Made by a program: the position numbers and the translations under genes. Below, piece by piece: positions 1 to 7,563 of a DNA stretch of 64,000 bases (positions are counted from its first letter, which is position 1; each line of letters opens with the position of its first letter). The stretch comes from JASHPR01 sp963833885 (GTDB taxonomy: Bacteria; Actinomycetota; Actinomycetes; Streptosporangiales; Streptosporangiaceae): contig CAWHZU010000005.1 of NCBI GenBank assembly GCA_963833885.1, forward strand, positions 1-64,000. Reading direction: 5' to 3'. Under the pieces are notes generated by a model, which searched no databases, had not been told where the DNA came from, and worked only from the letters and a program-made list of their open reading frames with translations.

Positions 1-1
1 C

Positions 2-322
2 CTAGGTCCACTCGGCGTTCTCGAGGTCGGCATCCTGGCCCAGGTTGTCGGCGCACGAGCGGCCCAGGCGATCAATGGCGCAGTTGTAGTCCTGTTCGGC
101 TTGCTGTTGGTAATGGCTCTTATCCGGCGGGTCGGCGAGCCGGCGTCCTCAGCCGCTGAGCAGTGTTCACAATTAGGACGGCTTGTCCGGGAGCCCGGCG
201 CCGTCGATAAGGCGCTGGATGGACGATTCGAAGACGTCGTCCTGTGTACGCTGCGGCCCCGCGGTCGCCAGCGCGGCCGCGAGGTTGGGGTAGTCGCCGC
301 TGGCCGCTGCGCGGATGAATGA
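2..322 (+). CDS. MFS-like transporter, C-terminal end (partial)
   Basis: The reading frame is open from the window edge. Its first ~45 residues form a hydrophobic helix flanked by GARAAQAINGAV and followed by a basic IRRVGEP, which looks like the last transmembrane helix and cytoplasmic tail of a major-facilitator transporter. The frame runs on for about 55 further residues to a stop at 320-322 and overlaps the convergent TetR gene by 150 bp. That tail is not family-like, so the original stop may have been lost. The call rests on one helix only. A transporter next to a TetR gene is a common arrangement, but here the operator lies on the far side of the regulator. Confidence 0.45.
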   Translation, partial: LGPLGVLEVGILAQVVGARAAQAINGAVVVLFGLLLVMALIRRVGEPASSAAEQCSQLGRLVREPGAVDKALDGRFEDVVLCTLRPRGRQRGREVGVVAAGRCADE

Positions 323-889
323 CTGGATCTGCGCGCTGGTCTGCTCCTCCGGGCTGGGCGTTTCGTTCCGCTTGCTGACGGGGGCTGCCTGCATCGCGCC
401 GTACATCGTGGCGAAGCCGCTGATTATCGCGATGACTTCCAGCTTCGCTCCGGTATCGAGCACGGAGCCGGCCAGCAGTCCGAGGAAGTAGTCCAGGTAG
501 CGCAGGCCCCTGGGGCCAGGCGGCACTGGGCGGTGCAGCAGCTGGCCAAGCCATGGGTGGCGCCGCGCGACATCGTGTGCCTGCCGAGCCAGGTCCGCGA
601 TCGCCGGGCGCGGATCCGGTGCCGGGACGGTGGGGTAGGTGTACTCGGCGGCCAGGTGATCGACCATCAGCTGCACAAGGTGCTCCTTGGCGGGAACGTA
701 GGTGTACAGCGACATCGTCGCGACGCCCAGTTCCTTGGCGATCCGGCGCATGGTGGCCGCCTCCGCGCCCTCGGCGTCAGCGATGCGCACGGCGAGAGCG
801 GCGATGGACGCGCGGTCGTGCCGTGGGCTCGGCCCCCGGGTGCCGCGCTCGGGGAGGTCCCAGACCGATTGCCCGGCACCCGATGCCAT
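173..889 (-). CDS. TetR-family transcriptional regulator
   Basis: A 238-residue repressor-type protein. The N-terminal helix-turn-helix sits at about residues 25-70 (IAALAVRIADAEG, then MRRIAKELGVATMSLYTYV with the typical SLYxYV recognition helix). The remainder is an all-helical ligand-binding domain like those of TetR C-terminal families that follow a Tyr-Val-Lys-rich HTH. ATG at 889 is chosen because GGAGG lies 7 bases upstream; longer upstream frames run through the operator. It is divergent from the SRPBCC gene at 1016, and the 56-bp inverted repeat between them is the obvious binding site, so it probably represses itself and that gene. The ligand cannot be inferred. Confidence 0.88.
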   Translation of the reverse strand: MASGAGQSVWDLPERGTRGPSPRHDRASIAALAVRIADAEGAEAATMRRIAKELGVATMSLYTYVPAKEHLVQLMVDHLAAEYTYPTVPAPDPRPAIADLARQAHDVARRHPWLGQLLHRPVPPGPRGLRYLDYFLGLLAGSVLDTGAKLEVIAIISGFATMYGAMQAAPVSKRNETPSPEEQTSAQIQSFIRAAASGDYPNLAAALATAGPQRTQDDVFESSIQRLIDGAGLPDKPS

Positions 890-904
890 CGTGGTCCTCC
901 CATC

Positions 905-960
905 TTTCTCCGTGCAGTGTACGTGGTATCGTCGAAAACACCGTACACTGCACGGAGAAA
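905..960. promoter_or_regulatory. Divergent TetR operator (19-bp perfect inverted repeat)
   Basis: Bases 905-923 and 942-960 are perfect reverse complements of 19 bp separated by 18 bp. Each arm contains an 11-bp near-palindrome of the form GTnCAnTGnAC (914-924-side and 942-952-side), so the element reads as two adjacent dimer sites as well as one large dyad. It lies 16 bp upstream of the TetR start and 55 bp upstream of the SRPBCC start, where a repressor would block both promoters. That TetR binds here is inferred from position. Confidence 0.8.
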
Positions 961-1015
961 GCGATGGCCCGCAACTGCCTGCACGCAGGCCGGGACCGGA
1001 AGGCAGGACGGCGAA

Positions 1016-1441
1016 ATGAAGACCATGTCCGCAACGATCCAGATTGCTGTCCCGCCGATGGACGTGTGGGCGGTGCTGACCGACCTGAGCAGCTACCGGG
1101 ACTGGAATCCGCTGTTCCGCGAGGCGTCGGGACAGGTAGCGGCCGGAAACAGGATCAGGCTGCGCAGCGTCCACCCTGCCAACGGCCGTTTGATGACCGT
1201 CAAGCCGAAGATCACCGTTGCCGCTCCCGGTGCCGAGTTGCGCTGGACGGCCAGCCTGCCCGGGATCATGAGCGGTGAGCACAGCTTCGTGCTAGCCGAA
1301 GCCGACGGCGGCACCCGGCTGACGCAAAGCGAGACCTTCGGCGGCCTTCTGGTGGCCTTCTCCGGCAAGACGCTTGCCCGTGCCGAGGCCAGTTTCCGTG
1401 AGCTCAACGAGGCACTGAAGAAGCGGGCCGAGGCAAGCTGA
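1016..1441 (+). CDS. SRPBCC (START/Bet v1-like) family protein
   Basis: A 141-residue protein of the polyketide-cyclase/START-like SRPBCC fold, which binds hydrophobic ligands in a helix-grip cavity. The hallmarks are an opening strand (ATIQIAVPPMDVWAVLTDL), then SSYRDWNPLF at about residues 28-37, and a long amphipathic C-terminal helix (ARAEASFRELNEALKKRAEA). No catalytic residue can be named, and many relatives have no known enzyme activity. ATG at 1016 begins the conserved fold; the upstream frame is only an ORF extension across the operator. It sits divergent to the TetR gene and is likely controlled by the 905-960 repeat. Confidence 0.82.
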   Translation: MKTMSATIQIAVPPMDVWAVLTDLSSYRDWNPLFREASGQVAAGNRIRLRSVHPANGRLMTVKPKITVAAPGAELRWTASLPGIMSGEHSFVLAEADGGTRLTQSETFGGLLVAFSGKTLARAEASFRELNEALKKRAEAS

Positions 1442-1490
1442 CCCGAGCGCCCGGCCGCCCGCACCTGGGCTGGCACTATGCTGCGGGCAC

Positions 1491-1943
1491 ATGGGGCGGC
1501 TACTGATCGTGCATCACACGCCCTCCCCGGCGATGCAGGCGATGTTCGAGTCCGTGGTGGCCGGGGCGGGCACCGACGAGATCGACGGCGTCGAGGTCGT
1601 GATCAGGCCCGCGCTGACCGCGGCCGCCGTCGACGTGCTCGAGGCCGACGGCTACCTGCTCGGTACGTCAGCAAACATTGGCTACATGTCCGGCGCGCTC
1701 AAGCACTTCTTCGACGGCATCTACTACCCCTGCCTGGAGGCGACGCAGCGCCGCCCCTACGCCCTGTACGTGCACGGTGCCAGCGACACGGGGGGAGCCG
1801 TCCGGGCCGTGGAGGCCATCGCCACCGGGCTGAAGTGGCACCGCGCCCGGCCGCCGCTGTGCGTGATCGGTCCGCCGGGCCAGGCCGACCTCGAGGCGTG
1901 CTGGGAATTGGGCGCCACGGTCGCCGCGGAGCTCGCCGAGTGA
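1491..1943 (+). CDS. Flavodoxin-like / NADPH-dependent FMN reductase family protein
   Basis: 150 residues with a flavodoxin-like fold. It starts with the first strand and phosphate-binding loop (LLIVHHTPSPAMQAMFESV, with T-P-S-P in place of the usual T/S-x-T-G-x-T), then has a DGYLLGTSANIGYMSGALKHFFD segment typical of flavin-contacting loops in this superfamily, and YVHGASDTGGAVRAVE near residue 100. It probably binds FMN in the cytosol; the redox partner is unknown. Its TGA overlaps the GTG of the following PfkB-family gene, so the two are translationally coupled. The GGSTGSS-type motif of WrbA/NQO proteins is not present. Confidence 0.8.
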   Translation: MGRLLIVHHTPSPAMQAMFESVVAGAGTDEIDGVEVVIRPALTAAAVDVLEADGYLLGTSANIGYMSGALKHFFDGIYYPCLEATQRRPYALYVHGASDTGGAVRAVEAIATGLKWHRARPPLCVIGPPGQADLEACWELGATVAAELAE

Positions 1944-2890
1944 TCGTCACGGTCACGCTGAACCCGGCGCTGCGCGTCGGCTACGAGGCAGAGCGGGTGA
2001 GCCGGGGCGCCGCGAACGAGGTCAGCCGCGTCAGTTACCGGGCCGGCGGGCGCGGCCTGGCGGTGGCCAAGGTGCTGCACACGTTCGGCCATGAGGTGGT
2101 CGCGGCCGGGCTCGTCGGCGGCTCGTCCGGCGAGGTGATCAGGGACGAGCTGGCCAGGGCCGGGGTGGCGACGCAGTTCACCCGGATCAACGGCGAATCC
2201 CGGCGGATCCTCGAGATCACCGACGCGGCGGACGGCACCGTCACCACGTTCGGTGAGCCCGCGCCGTTCATCACCACCGAGGAGCTCGGCAGGCTCGCGG
2301 CCGACTACCGGGCGCTGATGGCCGACGCCACGGCCGCGGTGCTCTGCGGCAGCCTGCCGGACGGGCTGCCCGCCGAGACCTACGGCTCGCTGGCCAGCTA
2401 CGCGGCGGAGGCAGGCGTTCCGGTCGTGCTCGACGCGAGCGGCAGCGCGCTGCGGCACGCGGTGAGCAGGCGCCCGGCCCTCGTCATCCCGGGCGACGCG
2501 GCCGGCGACCCGGCGGCGACCGGCGGCGCGACGGGCGATGCGGCCGGCGACCCGGCGGCGGTCACCGTGCCCGGCTCCGGAACGCTCGCGGCCGACGGCG
2601 CCGCTGCGCTGGTGGCTGGCGGCGCCGGGGCGGTGGCGATCCTCTCGGACGGCGGGGTCCGCGCGGTCACCGCCGCGGGGGAGTGGCGGGCCGAGCTGGC
2701 CGGCCAGCACCTGCACCGGGCGTCCCGTGATGCCATGGTCGCCGGCTTCGTCCCCGGCATAGCGCTGAGCTGGTCCTGGCCGGACACCCTGGCGCACGCG
2801 ATGGCGCTCGCGGCGTCGTCCGATCCGGCCGGAGACGTGGACCTCGAGGCGTATGAACGGCTACTGCCCAAGGTGACGGTTGCTCCCTAG
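1940..2890 (+). CDS. PfkB-family sugar kinase, degenerate active site
   Basis: 316 residues resembling 1-phosphofructokinase/tagatose-6-phosphate kinase. The N-terminal TLNPALRVGYEAERV and AGGRGLAVAKVLHTFG (about residues 5-48) match the family, but the substrate Asp after TLNPAL is Arg, and the Asn of the GGKGxNVA motif is Ala. The usual KPNxxE segment is absent and is replaced near residues 184-207 by an Ala/Gly/Asp repeat (GDAAGDPAAT...GDAAGDPAA). The C-terminal GAGD anion hole reads ASRD, keeping the Asp but not the glycines. It may be inactive as a kinase or have a different role. GTG at 1940 overlaps the upstream stop. Confidence 0.8.
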   Translation: MIVTVTLNPALRVGYEAERVSRGAANEVSRVSYRAGGRGLAVAKVLHTFGHEVVAAGLVGGSSGEVIRDELARAGVATQFTRINGESRRILEITDAADGTVTTFGEPAPFITTEELGRLAADYRALMADATAAVLCGSLPDGLPAETYGSLASYAAEAGVPVVLDASGSALRHAVSRRPALVIPGDAAGDPAATGGATGDAAGDPAAVTVPGSGTLAADGAAALVAGGAGAVAILSDGGVRAVTAAGEWRAELAGQHLHRASRDAMVAGFVPGIALSWSWPDTLAHAMALAASSDPAGDVDLEAYERLLPKVTVAP

Positions 2891-2958
2891 TGGGCAGCAG
2901 ATCCCTTTGTACTACTCTTTAGTAGCAATGATCCTGACTCGCCATTAGGCTGTCCGCC

Positions 2959-4959
2959 GTGAATCAGACTGGCGGAGATGTCGGCCAGGCCGGCGGAGAG
3001 CTAGAGCGCCGCCCTGAGAACCTCCCGGAAGGGCCGCCGCAGAACCTGCCGGTCCCTTACCGGCGCGGCGAGATCGCGAACGTCATCGACTGGCCGGAGC
3101 TCGGCACGTGGGCCCGCAACCGCGGCGTCGTGATTTTCGGGCTCATCCTGATCGCCGCGCAATTGATCTGGAAGTCGATTTTCATCAGCAACTACTTCTT
3201 CTGGCAGGACGACTTCCACTTCACGGAGCTGGCCCTCGGCCATTCCTTCACCTGGAGCTACCTGACATACGTCGGGGCCGGTCACCTGTTTCCCGGGGTC
3301 TACGCGATCGTCTGGGTCGTGTCCAGGGTCGCGCTGTACAACTGGGCGTTCGCGTCGGCGATCACCGTGATCATGCTGGCCGCGGCGGGCCTCGCCGCGC
3401 TGCGGCTGCTGCGGACGCTGTTCGGTGACCGCCCGGCGATCCTGGTGCTGCTGCTCATCTACCTGCTCTGCCCGCTGACCATGCTGGACCTGCGGTGGTG
3501 GTCGACGGCGATCGAGCTGCTGCCGCTGCAGATCGCCGTCTTCATGGCGCTGAACGCGCAGGTTCACTACGTGCGGACCGGCCGCTTCTGGCACGCGATC
3601 GCGGCCGCGGCGTGGCTGGTCTTCGGGCTGGTCTTCTTCGAGAAGGCAGTGGTCCTGCCGCTGCTGCTGCTGGGCGTCACCTCCGGGTTCCTGATGGAAG
3701 GACCCTGGCCGCGCGCTATCGGCCGGTGCCTGGTGAAGTACTGGAAGTCCTGGGTGCTGGAGGCGCTGATCCTGGCGGTCTATGCCGTGGTGCTCTCGCA
3801 GTCGCTGCACACGTCGACCGCGCAGCCGACGGTCTCGGGCGTGGGCCAGACGTTCAGCTTCACCTGGGCACTGCTGAAGAACACGTTCGTGCCAGGGGCG
3901 CTCGGCGGGCCATGGCAGTGGTTCCCCACCGAGGACGCGCAGTACGCGGCCTCGGCCCCGCCCGGAACGCTGACCTGGCTGGCACTGATCGTGGCCGCCG
4001 CCGTCATCCTCGCCAGCATCGCACTGCGCCGGTATTCGTGGCGCGCCTGGGCCATCCTGGCGGCGTGGCTCGTCGCCGCGGACGTGACCCCGGTCGTGCT
4101 CGGCCGGGTCGAGGTGCTGAACGCCGGGGTGCTCGCGCTGCAGACCCGGTATGTCTCCGACGCGCTGCCGGTCCTGGCCATCTGCCTGGGCCTGGCGTTC
4201 CTGCCACCGGCCGGCCAGCCGGACCTCCGGAGGCGCCCGGGTGTCCCGGCCGGGACCCAGGTCGTCCGGCTGGCGGCGGCGGGCCTGGTCGGGGCGTTCG
4301 TCATCGGCTCGGTGTGGTCCGTCCAGGACCTGCAGACCACCACGTCCGGCGTGCAGACCCGGCTGTACATCGCCAACGCCCGGCTTGCGGTCACGGAAGC
4401 GCCCGCGCACACGGTGATCGTGGACTCGCAGGTGCCGGGAACGATCATGATCGGCGCGTTCGGGAAGTACGCCGACACATCGAGGGTGATCGGCCCGATG
4501 GAGAACGCGGCGGCCAAGGCAAAGATCCAGTGGACGTCGTCGCCGCACGGGACGCTCGATCACCTGATGGTGTTCGGCACCGACGGCAGGCTGCGCCAGG
4601 CGGCCATCTACGGCCAGGCCAGCGCGCCGCCCGCGGCCGGCCGGCGATGCCACCCGGTCACCCGCGGCCGGGTGGTCGCGACGTTCCGCGTGCCGACCGG
4701 CCCGCACAGCCAGCTTCTGCGCGTCGCCTACTTGGCCGACTCGGCGGCGGGCGGAGCGGACATGACGATCCGGTACGGGAGCAGTACGCAGCAGCTCGCG
4801 ATCGAGTCGGGCCTGCACTCGGCGTATCTGGCGATCCAGGGCAGCGCCGCGACGGTCACCATCTCGAGCCCGGCGATCCACGGCCTGTGCGTCGGCGACG
4901 TGCAGGCCGGCATCATCGTGCCGTCGCCGACCGGGCTGGTCATCCCGGCCGCGTACTGA
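2959..4959 (+). CDS. Large polytopic membrane protein, GT-C glycosyltransferase-like
   Basis: 666 residues. A 45-residue Pro/Gln-rich cytoplasmic start is followed by about 10-12 transmembrane helices to roughly residue 480, then a non-membrane C-terminal domain of about 190 residues. The first extracytoplasmic loop has WQDDFHF at about residues 84-90, the acidic pair in the position where GT-C glycosyltransferases (ArnT, PMT, arabinosyltransferases) keep their catalytic Asp/Glu. It could transfer sugar from a polyprenyl-phosphate donor at the outer membrane face. The substrate is unknown. The start is GTG at 2959. It lies next to the aftD cluster but is convergent with its minus-strand operon, which ends one base after this gene's stop. 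Confidence 0.65.
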   Translation: MNQTGGDVGQAGGELERRPENLPEGPPQNLPVPYRRGEIANVIDWPELGTWARNRGVVIFGLILIAAQLIWKSIFISNYFFWQDDFHFTELALGHSFTWSYLTYVGAGHLFPGVYAIVWVVSRVALYNWAFASAITVIMLAAAGLAALRLLRTLFGDRPAILVLLLIYLLCPLTMLDLRWWSTAIELLPLQIAVFMALNAQVHYVRTGRFWHAIAAAAWLVFGLVFFEKAVVLPLLLLGVTSGFLMEGPWPRAIGRCLVKYWKSWVLEALILAVYAVVLSQSLHTSTAQPTVSGVGQTFSFTWALLKNTFVPGALGGPWQWFPTEDAQYAASAPPGTLTWLALIVAAAVILASIALRRYSWRAWAILAAWLVAADVTPVVLGRVEVLNAGVLALQTRYVSDALPVLAICLGLAFLPPAGQPDLRRRPGVPAGTQVVRLAAAGLVGAFVIGSVWSVQDLQTTTSGVQTRLYIANARLAVTEAPAHTVIVDSQVPGTIMIGAFGKYADTSRVIGPMENAAAKAKIQWTSSPHGTLDHLMVFGTDGRLRQAAIYGQASAPPAAGRRCHPVTRGRVVATFRVPTGPHSQLLRVAYLADSAAGGADMTIRYGSSTQQLAIESGLHSAYLAIQGSAATVTISSPAIHGLCVGDVQAGIIVPSPTGLVIPAAY

Positions 4960-4960
4960 C

Positions 4961-5197
4961 CTAGTCCGCGAGGGTCCCCACCGCGGCGCCGCCACGGGCC
5001 CGCTCGAGCAGCCGGGCGTGCTCGTCGTCGGGAACCGGCGCGGCCCGCTGCGCGAGCAGCACCGGGATGTCGTTCTCTATCCGGTAGCTGCGCCGCAGCC
5101 GGGGGTTGTACAGCAGCGCCTCGTCAGCGAAGTACAGCAGGCCGCGCTTGTCGATGGGGCAGACCAGGATCTCAAGCAGCGTCTCGTCGAAAGCCAT
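4961..5197 (-). CDS. Trm112-family protein
   Basis: 78 residues of the Trm112/UPF0434 family. It carries the LLEILVCPIDKRGLL zinc-ribbon-like start, followed by the conserved YNPRLRRSYRIENDIPVLL segment. In other organisms Trm112 proteins are small subunits that stabilise and activate SAM-dependent methyltransferases; bacterial UPF0434 members commonly sit beside glycan or methyltransferase genes. Only one CPxD motif is present, so metal binding is doubtful. A strong AAGGAAGGAG site precedes ATG 5197, which lies 26 bp inside the end of the DMT transporter gene, making it the last gene of the minus-strand operon. The cluster's two SAM methyltransferases are plausible partners. Confidence 0.85.
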   Translation of the reverse strand: MAFDETLLEILVCPIDKRGLLYFADEALLYNPRLRRSYRIENDIPVLLAQRAAPVPDDEHARLLERARGGAAVGTLAD

Positions 5198-6155
5198 GAG
5201 CCTCTCCTTCCTTGCGCCAGGTTCGCGGTGGCATGTCCGGCCCCGTACTCGGCGCGGGCTGTGCCGGGTCGGGCTGCCTCGACAGCAGCACCACGACGCC
5301 GCAGGCGACGAGGATGCCGCCGAGGCGAAGGGCCAGCCGCACCGGGTCCGAGGGCAGCTGCTCGTGGAACAGCCACGTGCCGGCCACGATGAAGTAGACG
5401 CTGCCCAGCACGTTGGACACGGGTGCGACGATCGAGATCCGGCAGCGCTGCAGCGCGGTCTGGAACAGCAGCAGGCCGGCCGCCGAGCACACGGCCATCA
5501 CGTACGGATACGGCGACGTCAGCAGCACGACCAGGGTTCCACCTATGCCGTCGTGATGCGTAAGTGTTCCGGACACCCCCTTGATGGCCAGCGCGGCGAC
5601 GCCGTACAGCAGCCCGGTGGCGATGCCGAAGGCCACACCGCTGCCTGGCTGCGCGTGCTTGCGCCCGCTCGCCCGCAGCGCGCTGACCGCGAAACCGAGC
5701 GCGAACAGCACGGACACGACCGCGATGATAGCCAGCCGCACCCCGCTGACCTGGTGACCCACCTGCACCGGGGCGCCCTCGGCCGACAGCGCCAGCAAGA
5801 CCACCGACAGCGCCATGACCGCCACGCACACGTATTGCAACCGGCCCAGGCGCTCGTGCAGCACCAGCCGGGACAGCACGAGCACGACCGCCACCCCGGC
5901 GGCGATCACCGGCTGGACCAGCGTCACCGGCGCGAAGATCAGCGCAAGGACCTGGAACGCGAGCCCGAACAGCATCAGCATGAACCCGGCCAGCCACCGC
6001 GGCGACGTGGCCAGGCTCGCCACGAACGACACGATCCGCCCGGCGCCGATGGCCGGGAGCTGCCCGAGTGCCTGCTTCTCCACGATCAGGCCGTAGTTGT
6101 AGGCGGTGGTGGATAGCAGGGCCAGCCCGATACCCACATCCGTGCTACCGGTCAC
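5172..6155 (-). CDS. DMT-superfamily (EamA-like) transporter
   Basis: 327 residues with ten predicted helices in two EamA-like halves; PVTLVQPVIAAGVAVVLVLSRLVLHERLG closes the first repeat and SIVAPVSNVLGSVYFIVAGTWLFHEQLP the second. The conserved P-V and H-E-x-L pair at the end of each half are typical of drug/metabolite transporters. Position in the aftD operon suggests it may flip or export a lipid-linked sugar or precursor, as small DMT-type proteins do for decaprenyl-phosphoryl arabinose, but this is inference. GTG at 6155 starts 11 bp inside the acyltransferase gene. A soluble Pro-rich tail follows the last helix. Confidence 0.82.
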   Translation of the reverse strand: MTGSTDVGIGLALLSTTAYNYGLIVEKQALGQLPAIGAGRIVSFVASLATSPRWLAGFMLMLFGLAFQVLALIFAPVTLVQPVIAAGVAVVLVLSRLVLHERLGRLQYVCVAVMALSVVLLALSAEGAPVQVGHQVSGVRLAIIAVVSVLFALGFAVSALRASGRKHAQPGSGVAFGIATGLLYGVAALAIKGVSGTLTHHDGIGGTLVVLLTSPYPYVMAVCSAAGLLLFQTALQRCRISIVAPVSNVLGSVYFIVAGTWLFHEQLPSDPVRLALRLGGILVACGVVVLLSRQPDPAQPAPSTGPDMPPRTWRKEGEAHGFRRDAA

Positions 6156-7563
6156 CCGCGCCTCCCTGGCTCGTCAGATTCCCGAGGGCCGTCGCGTACA
6201 GGCCGGCGAACCTGGCCGCCGACGGCTCGCTGAACAGGGCACGCCGGTACCGCAGGCACAGGTGCAGCCGCCCGCCGACCGTGACCGCGCCGACCGAAAG
6301 ACCGCGCGGCATGTGCGCGGACGTCGAGAACCACATATCGGTCGCCGTCGCGGCGCCGAACCGGGGCGGGCCGACCACGCCGAGGTTGGAGACCAGGGAC
6401 GTGTCGCAGAGCAGCGGCCCCGCCGTCCGCAGCGCCAGCCGCAGCACCCCACGCTTCACCGCCGGGGGGCACCACGCCGCGGCCAGCGCGCGGCTGGCCG
6501 GGTCGACCTGCGGCCCGGCCTGCTGCTTGGCCGGGCGGGTCTGCGCGGCCACGTCGGCGACCAGCCCGGCCAGGTCGCCGCCGCCGGACGGCGCCGGCAC
6601 CGAAACGGTGGTCAGCCGGGACAGGTTGCCCGCCGTGCCGGCCTGCCCCGCCGGCCTGGCGTTGACCGGCATCGTGATCCGGATTAAGCCTGCCGGCCGC
6701 CCGTGCGCGCTGTTCCAGCGGGCGATGGCCAGGACCAGCGCGGCGATCAGCACGTCGTTCACGGTGCCGCCGCCCGGGTGGCGCCCGGCGGGCACCGGCC
6801 GTCCGGGCAGCAGCACGAACCCGTAGCCCGGCAGGCCGGCGGCGCGGCCCGGCTCCCGGTCGGCGGCGATCCGCGCGGCGTGGCCCTGCTGCGCCCGCTC
6901 CGCTGCCCCGCGCCCGGCGCCCGGTGGCGGCGCGGCCGGGACCTGCAGAGGCGCGTCCGGCGCGACTGGGCGGGCCGGGGGATCGGCGGCCGCCCCGCCC
7001 GGGTAGTGCCCTGCGATGCTGCGCAGCAGCTCGAGACTGGACAGGCCGTCCAGCGCCGCGTGGTGCGCGTTGAGGATCACCCGGTCCTCGCCCGGGCCGG
7101 CCGCGAGCAGGATGCGCAGCGGGGGCGAGCTGCGCAGCGGCGGCGCCGCGGACAGGAACCGCGCCCGCACCCGCGCGAGCTCGTCCTCGCCGGCCCAGTC
7201 GGCGGTCGTGACCGGGTCGCAGTCCGGCTGCCCCGGCACCTCCCAGGCGTACCGCCGCCACCACGCACCCGGCGCCCGGCGAACGAGCGCCCGCGGCTGG
7301 GCGGCCAGCGCCGCGGCCGTGGCATCGCGCAGCGCGCGGGAGTCCAGGTTCCCCGGCACGCGCACCTCGACGTGCACGTTGCAGGGCTCGGCGGGCGCGT
7401 CGTAGTAACAGCTCAGCTCGTCCGCGATGCCGAAGGGCGCCCGTTGCAAGGAGGGCCGGAACGTTGACGCCCCGGGGCCGGCCTGGCCCGCCCGCGGACC
7501 CGGCCCGGCCGCGTGCCCCCGCCCACCTCCCCATCCCCCTTCACGGCGCGAAGCCGGCGTCAC
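6145..7563 (-). CDS. HHxxxDG acyltransferase (condensation/WS-DGAT-like)
   Basis: 472 residues of the CoA/carrier-dependent acyltransferase superfamily. The catalytic motif NAHHAALDG lies at about residues 165-173 with the general-base second His intact, and a GYGFVLLPGRP/TVNDVLIAALV segment around residues 260-285 is the usual N-terminal end of the second lobe. Later SLVSNLGVVGPP and GLSVGAVTVGGRLHLCLRYR match the structural core. It likely transfers an acyl group from CoA or a carrier to a hydroxyl, but the substrate is unknown. GTG at 7563 overlaps the aftD stop as GTGA. TTG at 7449 would remove a Gly/Pro-rich leader and is an alternative start. Confidence 0.8.
   Translation of the reverse strand: MTPASRREGGWGGGRGHAAGPGPRAGQAGPGASTFRPSLQRAPFGIADELSCYYDAPAEPCNVHVEVRVPGNLDSRALRDATAAALAAQPRALVRRAPGAWWRRYAWEVPGQPDCDPVTTADWAGEDELARVRARFLSAAPPLRSSPPLRILLAAGPGEDRVILNAHHAALDGLSSLELLRSIAGHYPGGAAADPPARPVAPDAPLQVPAAPPPGAGRGAAERAQQGHAARIAADREPGRAAGLPGYGFVLLPGRPVPAGRHPGGGTVNDVLIAALVLAIARWNSAHGRPAGLIRITMPVNARPAGQAGTAGNLSRLTTVSVPAPSGGGDLAGLVADVAAQTRPAKQQAGPQVDPASRALAAAWCPPAVKRGVLRLALRTAGPLLCDTSLVSNLGVVGPPRFGAATATDMWFSTSAHMPRGLSVGAVTVGGRLHLCLRYRRALFSEPSAARFAGLYATALGNLTSQGGAGDR

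Noticed and set aside
3001..4995. Long minus-strand open frame opposite the GT-C-like gene
   Set aside because: Low-complexity Arg/Asp/Gln composition and no membrane or domain signal; the plus strand carries the helices.
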